DNA of 64,000 nucleotides from an uncultured Acidimicrobiaceae bacterium (GTDB lineage: Bacteria; Actinomycetota; Acidimicrobiia; Spongiisociales; SHLN01), in the NCBI GenBank assembly GCA_947259275.1, contig CAMYMH010000016.1, forward strand, positions 29,751 through 93,750, given 5' to 3'. Shown one piece after another: positions 47,574-55,606 of the stretch. The number at the start of each line of letters is the position of its first letter. Position 1 is the first letter of the stretch. The notes beneath the pieces are model-generated. The model ran no database searches. It saw only the letters and a list, made by a program, of their open reading frames with translations, and was not told the DNA's origin. The translations under genes and the position numbers were made by a program.

Positions 47574-48578
47574 TCAAGTCAGCGGAAACGGCGACTGCCA
47601 CCACCAGGGTCGATCGTCGATCTCAATCGATTGCACCCACTTGACCCACCAGAAGCCGCGCCGCCCGGGAGCTACCAGCCGCACCGGAAACCCATGTCCC
47701 GGGCTGAGCGGCTCGCCTCCAAGGGTGGTCGCCAGGAGCAGGCGGTCTGAGTCGCCGATGGGGAAGCGCCGCCGGTAACCGGTGGCCGAGGTGACGAGCA
47801 CACTGGATCCATTGCCGATGTCCACGAGCCGGTTCAGCCACACCCCGCCCCACGTCTGCTCGGAGAACCACCCGCCGGTGCAGTCGAGGATGGCGGTGAC
47901 CTCGTCTGTGAAAACCGCCAGATCCTCAAGCTGATAGGTGGTGACGTCATCGGCGTGACTCGCCACCAACCGCCACTCACTCGGGTCGATCCTCGGCGTG
48001 GAATCGTCGAGCCAGGAGGTGACCGGCATGGCCGATGGGTTGCCGGATCCCCGGGCATACGAGCCGGTCGCCCGTCGCTCATGCCCGGGCAGCCGGAAGA
48101 GGCGAGTGCCTCCGGTGAGCGCCAGGTACGAGATCCCAGATACGCCAAGCACACCACCGATGCGGAGGAGGTTTCGGCGCTCGACGTCCACTCGCGTCGG
48201 GCGAACCGGACGTTGCCAGACATGGGCCACGGCCAAGGGGAGCGACAGCACGCCTGCGCCGACGTGTACCTGCATGGCGGTGAGCGGCCCGTAGCTGCGA
48301 ATCCCGGCGACGCTGAACAGCAGGCCGCTGAGTATGGCGATGCCGACCATCAGCATTAGCATCGACGAAGTGGAGGCCTGGCCCCGATTGCGCGCCAGGC
48401 CGCGGCGCACGATCACCGATTTCCACGGAATCAGCACGACGATGACCAGGCCGGAAATGGCGTGGATAATGAGGGGTAGTCGGACCCAGCCGGTTCCCGT
48501 CGCGAATGCCATCCAGCCAGTAACGAAGGCCGAAACCAGAAACGGCAGCAGAAGTAGGTTGGTGAGCCGGCGTGACAC
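47574..48578 (-). CDS. Membrane haem-b / molybdopterin oxidoreductase fusion
   Basis: A 334-residue protein with two parts. Residues 1-125 hold four helices with histidines at 39, 105 and 119, the layout of a small b-type cytochrome. After a linker and one more hydrophobic stretch, residues about 175-334 form a sulfite-oxidase-type molybdopterin domain: Cys233 in AILDCTGGWFSEQTWGGV is the expected molybdenum ligand, and GHGFPVRLVAPGRRGFWWVKWV is the family C-terminal motif. It resembles MsrP-MsrQ (YedYZ) function joined in one chain, passing electrons between the membrane and an extracytoplasmic substrate. The start is GTG 48578. Confidence 0.85.
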   Translation of the reverse strand: MSRRLTNLLLLPFLVSAFVTGWMAFATGTGWVRLPLIIHAISGLVIVVLIPWKSVIVRRGLARNRGQASTSSMLMLMVGIAILSGLLFSVAGIRSYGPLTAMQVHVGAGVLSLPLAVAHVWQRPVRPTRVDVERRNLLRIGGVLGVSGISYLALTGGTRLFRLPGHERRATGSYARGSGNPSAMPVTSWLDDSTPRIDPSEWRLVASHADDVTTYQLEDLAVFTDEVTAILDCTGGWFSEQTWGGVWLNRLVDIGNGSSVLVTSATGYRRRFPIGDSDRLLLATTLGGEPLSPGHGFPVRLVAPGRRGFWWVKWVQSIEIDDRPWWWQSPFPLT

Positions 48579-48608
48579 GATCGAGCCGAGATTACGCGCT
48601 CCTGTGGC

Positions 48609-48636
48609 TTACCGCCGAGTGACGGTCGCATATACT
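48609..48636 (+). promoter_or_regulatory. Promoter of tRNA-Leu
   Basis: TATACT (48631-48636) lies 11 bases before the tRNA, with TTACC 17 bases further upstream as a possible -35 box. Confidence 0.5.
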
Positions 48637-48647
48637 CACTCGTCCAC

Positions 48648-48732
48648 GTCGGAGTGGCGGAATTGGTAGACGCGCTAGGTTGAGGGCCTAGTGGGACATA
48701 GTCCCGTGGAGGTTCGAGTCCTCTCTCCCGCC
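48648..48732 (+). tRNA. tRNA-Leu, anticodon GAG
   Basis: An 85-base class II tRNA. The D arm (GCG...CGC), anticodon arm (CTAGG TTGAGGG CCTAG, anticodon GAG), long variable arm (GGGAC ATA GTCCC) and T arm (GGAGG TTCGAGT CCTCT) all fold. The acceptor stem is imperfect: GTCGGAG faces CTCCCGC, giving a U2-G71 wobble and a C3-C70 mismatch, and the discriminator base would be C, not the A needed by leucyl-tRNA synthetase. A CTCCGAC-A end would pair perfectly. CCA is not encoded. It may be damaged at its 3' end. Confidence 0.85.
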
Positions 48733-49197
48733 GGCTTGAGGCCTACTTCATCGAGTGTCGCTGTGTTCCCCATCGTGCTGGTGCTGCTATGGGTCCTGGG
48801 CACGATGACGATTCTCGGGATTCCCTACAACGTGGTGACCGCACTCATCACTGCGTTATCGATCGGGATCGGCGTGGACTACACGATTCACATTATCCAC
48901 CGCTTCACCGAGGAGCTGGAGGCGGTTGGATCGCTGGAGAGGGCGACGACGGCCACGTTGTCGACCACCGGCTCCGCGCTCGTGGGCTAGGCATTGACGA
49001 CCGCGCTGGGGTTCGGTGTGCTGATCTTCAGCCCGCTGATCCCGTTCCGCCAGTTCGGGCTGGTGACCGGCATCACCATCCTGTTCGCCCTCGTCGTCGC
49101 CATCGCCGTTGTGCCACCGATGCTGGTTGTGTGGGCGGCCTACCACCAATGGCGAGCGAAGGCATTCGAGCCGGTGCCGGCGGAATCGCCGAGCTGA
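48733..49197 (+). pseudogene. Truncated MMPL/RND-family transporter with in-frame stop
   Basis: The frame encodes the last membrane block of an MMPL-type lipid or drug exporter: four or five helices with IGIGVDYTIHIIHRFTEEL, then ATLSTTGSALVG, a TAG stop at 48988-48990, and in the same frame ALTTALGFGVLIFSPLIP and VTGITILFALVVAIAVVPPMLVVW, ending at 49197. In intact relatives a Ser normally fills the place of the stop, so one C-to-A change (TCG to TAG) explains it. The first several hundred residues are missing; homology begins just behind the tRNA. No start codon with a ribosome site is seen. Confidence 0.85.
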
Positions 49198-49510
49198 GGA
49201 GAAGGTTTCTTGCGTTGGTCGGCGCCTCGTGGAGGTAGCCAACACGCAGTACTCGACGAGAAGGGTGCGCTTTCCGGGTTGGCCATTCGGCGGAACACCA
49301 GCAGGTGGACGGCGACCGTGGCGTTTGTCACGCCGATCTCGGCCACACCGGGACGCTTCGTGAGCGCTTTCACCACCCATCGCCGCAACTGTCGCCACGA
49401 ACGCCCAGAAGATTCCAGGTTCCGGGGTGGCGCATTGCGTCGACGGATTAGCGGGTTTCGTCAGGTGAATGGCTGCCGTATCAAGAACCCAACCTGACAC
49501 ACACCAACGG
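49198..49510. other. No gene recognised
   Basis: Frames on both strands here lack start signals and familiar protein sequence, and base composition is uneven. It is probably decayed sequence continuing from the pseudogene. Confidence 0.5.
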
Positions 49511-49561
49511 CCACTCGTGCAGTCTCCACGCGTTGCCAAGGCGCGAGATCAGTTTTCCGAC
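49511..49561. repeat. 51-bp direct repeat, copy 1
   Basis: Shares 42 of 51 positions with 50122-50172, including the core AGTCTCCACGCGTTGC. The two copies flank the single SRPBCC-like gene. Confidence 0.75.
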
Positions 49562-49604
49562 TCGCGGTGAGCGCTCTCGATTCAGGTTGAGTGTTGGCTT
49601 GGGC

Positions 49605-50057
49605 TCATCCGTTCTGCTTCTCGAAGTAGGCCTTGTATGCCTTCAGGGTGGCGTTCCCCGTCTTGGAGCTGCCGAATCTCCGGTAGAGGAAGCCCAAGAA
49701 TCCGGGCGCCTCGACGTCGCTCATGACGAGGCGATGGGTCACGCCGGTGTCGGTCGGGGTGAATTCGTCGGAGAAGCGCGAGGTCACCGTGACCTTCGAT
49801 CCGGCTTGGTATTTCTCGTCGAACTCCACGACCACACGTTCGGACTCGATGTTCTTGGAGATGTTGGTTCGTTCCATGAGGCCTTCGTTGGTTCTGATGG
49901 TTACCGAGTCGCCCCCTTGCTCCACCAGCTCGACGCTCGTCAAACCCGGCATGAGGCTGACGATCCCGACATACAGCTCGCCGTGTTTCTCGAGGGCACG
50001 CTTCACCCCTTCAAGGTTGGAGCCGATTTCGCCTTCGCCCTGAAACCACACAGACAC
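49605..50057 (-). CDS. SRPBCC-type (START-like) small-ligand protein
   Basis: A 150-residue protein. The pattern of strands (LYVGIVSLMPGLTSVELVEQG, RVVVEFDEKYQAGSKVTVTSRFSDEFTP and THRLVMSDVEAPGFLGFLYRRFG) and the C-terminal helix KTGNATLKAYKAYFEKQ suggest the SRPBCC fold, which binds hydrophobic ligands. No catalytic residues stand out. GTG 50057 was chosen, since GAGAGGA lies seven bases before it; an ATG at 50117 gives a longer form without a ribosome site. Direct repeats lie on both sides. Confidence 0.65.
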   Translation of the reverse strand: MSVWFQGEGEIGSNLEGVKRALEKHGELYVGIVSLMPGLTSVELVEQGGDSVTIRTNEGLMERTNISKNIESERVVVEFDEKYQAGSKVTVTSRFSDEFTPTDTGVTHRLVMSDVEAPGFLGFLYRRFGSSKTGNATLKAYKAYFEKQNG

Positions 50058-50121
50058 GGTCAATCCTCTCTCGACATCAACTAGCAGGGTAGGTCCGTCA
50101 CCGGGACGCCGAAACATGCCT

Positions 50122-50172
50122 CCAGTCGTGGAGTCTCCACGCGTTGCATGAGCGCGAACTCAGTTCTCCGAC
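50122..50172. repeat. 51-bp direct repeat, copy 2
   Basis: Second copy of the repeat at 49511-49561, upstream of the SRPBCC-like gene. The first 26 bases have two mismatches, the rest seven. Confidence 0.75.
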
Positions 50173-50305
50173 ACCGCCAAATGGCAGGTTCTGAGCGAGC
50201 GCGCTCCAGTTTGCCGACCCGATATGTGCGGCTACGAACCTCCAATCATGGGCACGGTCACCCTCCACCGAGTAGCCTCACTCGCCCCAAGGGAGGATAT
50301 TTCTT

Positions 50306-50983
50306 ATGACCGTTTCCTGGAAGAAGGTGGCCGGTTGGGCCGGTATTGCCTACGTCGTGATCTTTTTGGGGCTGTTTGCCGGCACCGAACAGCCGCTGTC
50401 CTTGAGTGAATCGGCAGCCGAGTTTCGTCAATGGTTCATAGACAACGAAACGTCGGTCGCAGTCGTCACCTTCGGCCTGTCGCTGGCGTTTGCGCTGGTT
50501 GTCGTGTTTGCGTCCGGGCTGCGTAGCCTCCTCGGGCCGGCGGACGCGGACAACGAAGGCGTGTGGTCAAGGGTTTCGTTCGTGGGCGCAGTCCTCATGG
50601 TCTCCATGGGCGGCGTCGCGTTGTCCTTCTGGGCGGTCCTGGGCCTCGAAGACACGCTCGCGGCTGCATCGGATGAGACGGTGAAGACCCTGGCCCATTT
50701 CGACACGGTCATCTTCACAGCCATCGTTCCATGGGGCATGGCGCTGTTTGTCCTGGGCGCTTCGGTGGTGATACTCCAGAGCGGCGTGATGTCCAAGTGG
50801 CTCGGGTGGCTCGGATTGTTCGTTGCCCTCGTGGCGGTGATCGGCACCTTGTGGCCATTCACCGGAGACTCGGAGGGTTTCTTCGGGATCATCGGAGTCA
50901 TCGGGTTTCCCCCGGGTTTCCTCATCTGGTCGCTGTGGGCGGCGATCAGCTTGATCCGAATGGACGGCGCCGCGGCCCGATAG
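50306..50983 (+). CDS. Small polytopic membrane protein of unknown function
   Basis: A 225-residue protein with about six helices: one near residues 8-26, then LAFALVVVFASGL, VGAVLMVSMGGVALSFWAV, FTAIVPWGMALFVLGASVVIL, WLGLFVALVAVIG and IIGVIGFPPGFLIWSLWAAIS. A 40-residue hydrophilic loop follows the first helix. I do not recognise a family motif. GGGAGGAT lies eight bases before the ATG. Flanking genes on both sides are on the other strand, so it is transcribed alone. Confidence 0.7.
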   Translation: MTVSWKKVAGWAGIAYVVIFLGLFAGTEQPLSLSESAAEFRQWFIDNETSVAVVTFGLSLAFALVVVFASGLRSLLGPADADNEGVWSRVSFVGAVLMVSMGGVALSFWAVLGLEDTLAAASDETVKTLAHFDTVIFTAIVPWGMALFVLGASVVILQSGVMSKWLGWLGLFVALVAVIGTLWPFTGDSEGFFGIIGVIGFPPGFLIWSLWAAISLIRMDGAAAR

Positions 50984-51092
50984 TCTCGCTGGGCCCTCAA
51001 CTACGGTTCTCGGGGCGGGTGTTGGCTCACGTACGCGCGGGCCACTCCCGATTCTTGGCGGCCGGTTCGGAGTTCAACCGACCGTCATCCGG

Positions 51093-51515
51093 TCACATCT
51101 GAGGCGCGAGTCCCAGCTGCTCCATCAGGGTCGCTCGATCCGGCGCACCCCACCGGCCGGTGATCTGGCCGTTCTTCACCTCGAAGATCTCAATGTGCCC
51201 CACGCTGAACGTTTTCCCGGTGGGCGGCATGCCCATGAAGTCGCCGCGGTGGGTGCCGCTTATGGTTGCCCGTACGGCAACATTGTCGCCTTCGGCGATC
51301 AGCGCATCGATCGCCATGTGGAAGTCGGGAAACGCCGCGTGGGACGCTCCGAAGACGGCTTTATAGGCCTCGGGTCCCGTGACCGGCATCCCCGGGAAGC
51401 CGTCGTGGTCAACTGAGGCGTCCGAGATGATCTCGTCGGCGACATCCAGATTCTTGGCATTTGATACCTCGTCAAACAGGCGGCGCACCACCGCCTTGTT
51501 GTCTTCGAGCGACAT
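51093..51515 (-). CDS. SnoaL-like / ester cyclase family protein
   Basis: A 140-residue NTF2-fold protein. The family pattern is clear: NKAVVRRLFDEVSNAKNLDVADEIISDASVDHDGFPGMP, then FPDFHMAIDALIAEGDNVAVRATISGTHRGDFMGMPPTGKTF and IEIFEVKNGQITGRW. SnoaL relatives are polyketide cyclases, but many of this short type are stand-alone proteins of unknown substrate. ATG 51515 has GGAGAGGA before it. No polyketide genes lie nearby, so a cyclase role is not supported by context. Confidence 0.85.
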   Translation of the reverse strand: MSLEDNKAVVRRLFDEVSNAKNLDVADEIISDASVDHDGFPGMPVTGPEAYKAVFGASHAAFPDFHMAIDALIAEGDNVAVRATISGTHRGDFMGMPPTGKTFSVGHIEIFEVKNGQITGRWGAPDRATLMEQLGLAPQM

Positions 51516-51613
51516 CCCCGGATCCTCTCCGTAGCGTGGCCAGACCCTACACCCGTGCACCTCCAAGCACCATCGGAACCGCTCGGGGAGCGCACATCGC
51601 GCTCGTGAAGGAC

Positions 51614-52225
51614 CTAGGCGGGTAGTCCAGGAATTGTCGTTGTTGTTGTGGTGGTGGTGGTGGTGGTGGGTGGGAGCGTGGTGGTGGTGGTGGTGGTGGG
51701 TGGGAGTGTGGTGGTGGTGGTGGTGGGTGGGAGTGTGGTGGTGGTCGGGGGCAGCGTGGTGGTTGTGGAGGGGCGTGTTGTCGTTGTCGTCGACACTCGG
51801 GTCGTGGTCGTAGTAGGTGGCAGGGATGTGGTGGTCGGAGGTATCAGGGAAGTGGTCGTGGTGGAGGGTGGCGGGCTCGTGGTTGTCGTCGGAATGGAAC
51901 TCGAGGTAGTAGCGCCAGTTCTCACAGCCGGCGGAGCGGTGGTCGATGTCGTCGTAGCGTCGGCGGCTGAGGTCGTAGTTGTTTCCGGAGGGGCAGTTGT
52001 TCTGGTGGTGGTGGGCTCTTGGTTGTCGAGAACGGACGGGCGCTCATCGGCTTCTGAGGGGGGATATTGGAATTTCGGAATCAGTGCCATGACCTCGGCA
52101 TCCAGCACGGTGGGCGTCGAGACGTCATCTGTGCCCAGGGAGGCGACCGCGGCCACACCCAACCCGAGTACGGCTGCCGCCGCGATGATCCGCCGCGACC
52201 ACCGATTAATGAATTGATCGTCCAT
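51614..52225 (-). CDS. Membrane-anchored Pro-Thr-rich tail protein
   Basis: A 203-residue protein: an N-terminal membrane anchor or signal (RRIIAAAAVLGLGVAAVASLG, about residues 10-30), a short region to about residue 70, then over 110 residues made almost only of Thr and Pro (repeats such as PPTTTTTTLPP) and the end GLPA. Such mucin-like tails are common in Acidimicrobiia surface proteins and are probable O-glycosylation targets. The opposite strand shows a Val-rich frame that is only a shadow of the repeat. Expansions and contractions are likely, so length may differ between strains. Confidence 0.75.
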   Translation of the reverse strand: MDDQFINRWSRRIIAAAAVLGLGVAAVASLGTDDVSTPTVLDAEVMALIPKFQYPPSEADERPSVLDNQEPTTTRTTAPPETTTTSAADATTTSTTAPPAVRTGATTSSSIPTTTTSPPPSTTTTSLIPPTTTSLPPTTTTTRVSTTTTTRPSTTTTLPPTTTTLPPTTTTTTLPPTTTTTTTLPPTTTTTTTTTTTIPGLPA

Positions 52226-52363
52226 GAGTCCACTCCACCCGAGCCGATCGGCGGCCACCACTCTACGTGCTGGTTCTCCCTACCCCGAATTTGGGGGCGG
52301 AGGTTGTTGGTTGGTGCGGTCAATTCCCGAGACCCCCCAGCCTCGCCTCGTAGGCCCGGGGCG

Positions 52364-52732
52364 TTAGCGGTCGAATCCGGCCGTGTGGATGGCGAATTCG
52401 GCGCCGAGCTGCATCTGCTCGGTCGCCTGCTTCAGCTCCTGGGGCACGTCTCCGAAGAAGAAGAACGGTCCCGGAGTCGCGATGGCGAGCAGCTGTGGGA
52501 AGTGAGCAGCGGCGGTGGTGCTGAGATGGAAGCCCATCGCGGCGGCGTCTTCGAACTCGTCGCGGACGTACAGAGCGTTTTCCTGCTCGGATACGTAGAT
52601 GTGGACCGCTTCGGCCCCCGGTTCGTTCTGCTTCATGGCGTCGGTCACGTCTGCGTATATCGACGCGAGTTCGTCAAGCTTCTCGGGCTGTGCGGTCCAC
52701 TTGTAGACCACGGTGATGTGGTTGCTGGTCAT
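52364..52732 (-). CDS. Antibiotic-biosynthesis-monooxygenase (ABM) domain protein
   Basis: A 122-residue protein with a dimeric alpha-beta barrel of the ABM type. The pattern VVYKWTAQPEKLDELASIYADVTDAMKQNEPGAEAVHIYVSEQENALYVRDEFEDAAAMGFHL fits the family that includes YgiN quinol monooxygenase. The C-terminal part carries a Phe run (PGPFFFFGDVP) that may line a pocket. GAGGAG is seven bases before the ATG. Substrate unknown. Confidence 0.82.
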   Translation of the reverse strand: MTSNHITVVYKWTAQPEKLDELASIYADVTDAMKQNEPGAEAVHIYVSEQENALYVRDEFEDAAAMGFHLSTTAAAHFPQLLAIATPGPFFFFGDVPQELKQATEQMQLGAEFAIHTAGFDR

Positions 52733-52911
52733 CTCTCGACTCCTCGTGTTCGGGGCCTCTCCGAAGGAGGCCTCTTGGTGGAAGCAACCGAGCGGCTACC
52801 TCGCGGAACGTAACCCTAGGAGCGAAAGATGACCTTGCCGACTACGGCGTTGCGCGGGAATGGTGCCTCGATCCGCGAGTCTCGCGACTCTCGGACGTTG
52901 GACACCGCCGG

Positions 52912-52917
52912 TAGGCT
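52912..52917 (+). promoter_or_regulatory. Leaderless-type -10 box of the C-S lyase gene
   Basis: TAGGCT exactly six bases before the TTG start, which supports that rare start codon. Confidence 0.5.
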
Positions 52918-52923
52918 GGCGGC

Positions 52924-54093
52924 TTGCCCGACCTTTTTGACATCGACCTCGCCACTGCTCGACAACGACGCAGCCTCAAGTGGCGGCGCTACCCGGCTGA
53001 GGTGATCCCGCTGTGGGTGGCAGAGATGGATTTCGCGCTTGCGCCGGTCATTACCCAGCGTCTGGCCGGCCTGGTGGAGCTCGGTGACTTCGGGTACCCG
53101 CCGGAACCGCCCGCCATGGTCACCAGCCAGTTCCGCCAGGCGGTGGCCGGATGGATGAACAAACGACACGGGTGGCCGGTCGACCCGGAGATGGTGTCGA
53201 TCATGCCCGACACCATGAGGGCCCTCGAAATCGCGATCGCCGGATTCACCGAACCGGGAGACCCGATCGTCTTGACCGATCCCGTTTACTACCCCTTTCG
53301 AGAGGTGATCGACGATGCCGGTCGGGTACCGCACTGGGTTCCGATGGTGGCGGCCGAACGGCGATGGGTGATCGACCTCGACGCGCTGGAGGCAGCCTTC
53401 GCCCGCCCCGAAGTCAGGCTCTACCTGCACTGCAGCCCCCACAACCCGACCGGCACGGTGTTCACCGTCGAGGAACAGCGGGCGATCGCCGACCTCGCCG
53501 AGCTGCATGACATCCTGGTGGTCTCTGATGAGGTACACGCCGACCTCGCCTACGGGTCGCAGCACGTCCCGTTCGCCACGGTGACGCCCACCATCGCCAA
53601 GCGGACTATCACCGCATCGGCTGCCTCGAAGGCTTTCAACTTTGCCGGCCTGCGTTGCGGGTATGCCATTGCTGGCAGCGACAGCCTGCACCAGCACATC
53701 CGCTCGGTCCCGATTCGGGAACGCAAACTGACCTCCCTTCCCGGCTATGAGGCCACGATTGCCGCCTATACCGGGGGAGAGCCTTGGCTGGAATCGCTCA
53801 CCCGGCACCTGGTTGAGATGCGGGATCACGCCATCAGCCGGCTGACGGCCATCGACCCGGTTCTCGTCAGCTCGGTGCCGGCGGCAAGCTACCTGCTATG
53901 GACGGATTGGCGCCGACTCGGCCTTACCCCCGACCCCGCCAGCTTTCTCCTCCAGCGGGGAGGGGTCGCTCTCTCGAACGGGGCCGCCTTTGGGCCCTCG
54001 GCCGATGGTTTCCTGCGCCTCAACTTCGGCACTTCGAAGGTGATTCTCGATGAGGCCTTCGCTCGGATCGAGGCCGCCCTCGCCGGTCGATGA
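52924..54093 (+). CDS. MalY/PatB-type aminotransferase (cystathionine beta-lyase)
   Basis: A 389-residue fold-type I PLP enzyme. Marks are SLKWRRYPAEVIPLWVAEMDF at the start, HCSPHNPTGTVF, the cofactor-holding SDEVHADLAY (about 201-210), the Schiff-base Lys236 in ASAASKAFNFAGLRCGY and the C-terminal FLRLNFGTSK. This family splits C-S bonds of cystathionine or related cysteine conjugates, giving pyruvate, ammonia and a thiol. The start is TTG 52924, right where family sequence begins and six bases after a -10 box. Confidence 0.9.
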   Translation: MPDLFDIDLATARQRRSLKWRRYPAEVIPLWVAEMDFALAPVITQRLAGLVELGDFGYPPEPPAMVTSQFRQAVAGWMNKRHGWPVDPEMVSIMPDTMRALEIAIAGFTEPGDPIVLTDPVYYPFREVIDDAGRVPHWVPMVAAERRWVIDLDALEAAFARPEVRLYLHCSPHNPTGTVFTVEEQRAIADLAELHDILVVSDEVHADLAYGSQHVPFATVTPTIAKRTITASAASKAFNFAGLRCGYAIAGSDSLHQHIRSVPIRERKLTSLPGYEATIAAYTGGEPWLESLTRHLVEMRDHAISRLTAIDPVLVSSVPAASYLLWTDWRRLGLTPDPASFLLQRGGVALSNGAAFGPSADGFLRLNFGTSKVILDEAFARIEAALAGR

Positions 54094-54112
54094 CAGGGGG
54101 GTGTCGATCCCG

Positions 54113-55084
54113 TCAGACGGCGATGAGAACCTTGCCGCGCGCGTGCCCCTCCTCGAGATAGCGCATCGCCTCGGGAGCGTCGCCCAGCGGGTAGGTGCGG
54201 TCGATGACCGGTGTCACTTCTCCGGCTTCGATCAGATCCTTCAGGGTCTGCAAGTCCTCCCGGATGGTCTTGGCATTGAATACGACCAGCTTCTGGCTCA
54301 CGAACGGTGACAACAGGAGCATTCTGAGCACCTGGGCGAGCGGTCCGAGCCAGCGGTGCTCCGGTTGTCCAAAGATGGCGACATAGACGCCGTTGCGGTT
54401 CAACACGCGCCGGCACTTCGATGGTGAGTGGTTCCCGATGCCGTCGAGCATCACGTCGTAGCGCCGGTCGCCACTCGTGAAGTCGGTTTGGGTGTAGTCG
54501 ATGACATGGTCGGCGCCGAGTGATCGCACCATGGCCACGTTCGTCGTGCTACAAACGCCGGTCACTTTCGCGCCGAACGACTTGGCGATCTGCACCGCGA
54601 ACGTGCCGACGCCCCCTGACGCACCATTGATGAGAACCTGGTGCCCTGGCTGCATGTGTCCCTTGTCGCGCAGGCCTTGCAGGGCTGTTAGCCCGCCCAT
54701 TGGTACCGCGGCCGCTTGCTCGAAAGTCAGATTGGACGGTTTCAGTGCCAGCGAGTCCTCGGACACGCACACGTATTCGGCAAGCGCACCGGCCACCACC
54801 TCGCCGAACACCTCATCGCCGGGCTGGAATTGTGTGACCTTTCCGCCAACCGCTTCAACCTCTCCCGCCAGATCGGCACCCAGACGTTTGGCCTTTGGCT
54901 CGCGCAGGCCGAACATCATGCGGGCGAAGTACGGCAGGCCGGTCATGAAGTGCCAGTCATATGGATTCAGGGAGGCCGCCCGCACCCGCACCAGCACCTC
55001 GTTGTCTCCGACGGTCGGCTCATCGATGTCAGCCAGCTCCAAAACGTCGGCCGAGCCGTACTCCTGGTACACGATCGCCTTCAT
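54113..55084 (-). CDS. Zinc-independent quinone oxidoreductase-like MDR protein
   Basis: A 323-residue medium-chain dehydrogenase/reductase of the quinone reductase branch (QorA/RTN4IP1-like). The catalytic-domain start is KAIVYQEYGSADVLELADI; the nucleotide loop is INGASGGVGTFAVQIAKSFGAKVTGV; later VDYTQ-like VIDYTQTDF and DRTYPLGDAPEAMRYLEEGHARGKVLI are typical. There are no zinc-ligand cysteines. It should reduce quinones or enones with NADPH. Of two adjacent ATGs the second (55084) has better spacing to GGAG. Confidence 0.9.
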   Translation of the reverse strand: MKAIVYQEYGSADVLELADIDEPTVGDNEVLVRVRAASLNPYDWHFMTGLPYFARMMFGLREPKAKRLGADLAGEVEAVGGKVTQFQPGDEVFGEVVAGALAEYVCVSEDSLALKPSNLTFEQAAAVPMGGLTALQGLRDKGHMQPGHQVLINGASGGVGTFAVQIAKSFGAKVTGVCSTTNVAMVRSLGADHVIDYTQTDFTSGDRRYDVMLDGIGNHSPSKCRRVLNRNGVYVAIFGQPEHRWLGPLAQVLRMLLLSPFVSQKLVVFNAKTIREDLQTLKDLIEAGEVTPVIDRTYPLGDAPEAMRYLEEGHARGKVLIAV

Positions 55085-55172
55085 CATGTTCTCCTGTGGT
55101 GGTCCTGTAGAGCAGATCCGCTCACGCCAACCGTCGCGAAATCGGCCAGCCGGGTCAAGGGACGTAGGTCCC

Positions 55173-55544
55173 TTAGGGGCTGATGTTCATCTGGAGGTAC
55201 TCGGTCACCTTCAAGAAGTCGGGTGGCGCCTTGGTCGTCGGGCCCAATTGCTGCCAGGCGACGTCCTTCGTCACCACCCTCGGGGAGTCCAAGTCGAACT
55301 CAGCGTCGTCGACGCGGAGATGGGCAGTTCCCGCCGCCAGCACGTTCTTCACCCAATCCGAGCCCGAGCCATACATGAGGATGAAGATGAAGCCGTCTTC
55401 CACCCGGTGGGCGTCGAGCGGGGTCTCGAACTTCTTTCCCGACGATCTCCCTACGTGGGTGAGCACCGGCCTGACGCCCCGCTTGAGCTCGAGTTTGTTG
55501 AAGATTCGTTTGTTGACCTGACCGAACCACTTGGGCATTGGCAT
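55173..55544 (-). CDS. Deazaflavin (F420)-dependent nitroreductase family protein
   Basis: A 123-residue protein of the DUF385/Ddn type, a split-barrel fold whose known members use coenzyme F420. The hallmark block is LTHVGRSSGKKFETPLDAHRVEDGFIFILMYGSGSDWVKNVLAAG, with VDDAEFDLDSPRVVT near the end. ATG 55544 matches the family start; the frame upstream is not family sequence. Together with the quinone reductase after it and the small membrane protein before it, it may form one operon under the promoter at 55810-55839. Confidence 0.88.
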   Translation of the reverse strand: MPMPKWFGQVNKRIFNKLELKRGVRPVLTHVGRSSGKKFETPLDAHRVEDGFIFILMYGSGSDWVKNVLAAGTAHLRVDDAEFDLDSPRVVTKDVAWQQLGPTTKAPPDFLKVTEYLQMNISP

Positions 55545-55606
55545 GTCAGACCTCCGACGGGTCGGGGGCACTCGACGGGTCATGGGCTGTTCTCACTGGG
55601 TTCTCC

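Noticed and set aside
49140..49388. Minus-strand frame of 82 codons behind the MMPL remnant
   Set aside because: It crosses the antisense of the pseudogene, lacks a ribosome site and shows no recognisable protein pattern.
51648..52217. Valine-rich open frame opposite the Pro-Thr protein
   Set aside because: It is only the reverse reading of the Thr-Pro repeat; the minus-strand protein has a membrane anchor and a plausible start.
51093..52732. SnoaL-like and ABM genes as part of an antibiotic cluster
   Set aside because: No polyketide synthase, NRPS or tailoring genes lie nearby; both families are common as stand-alone genes.
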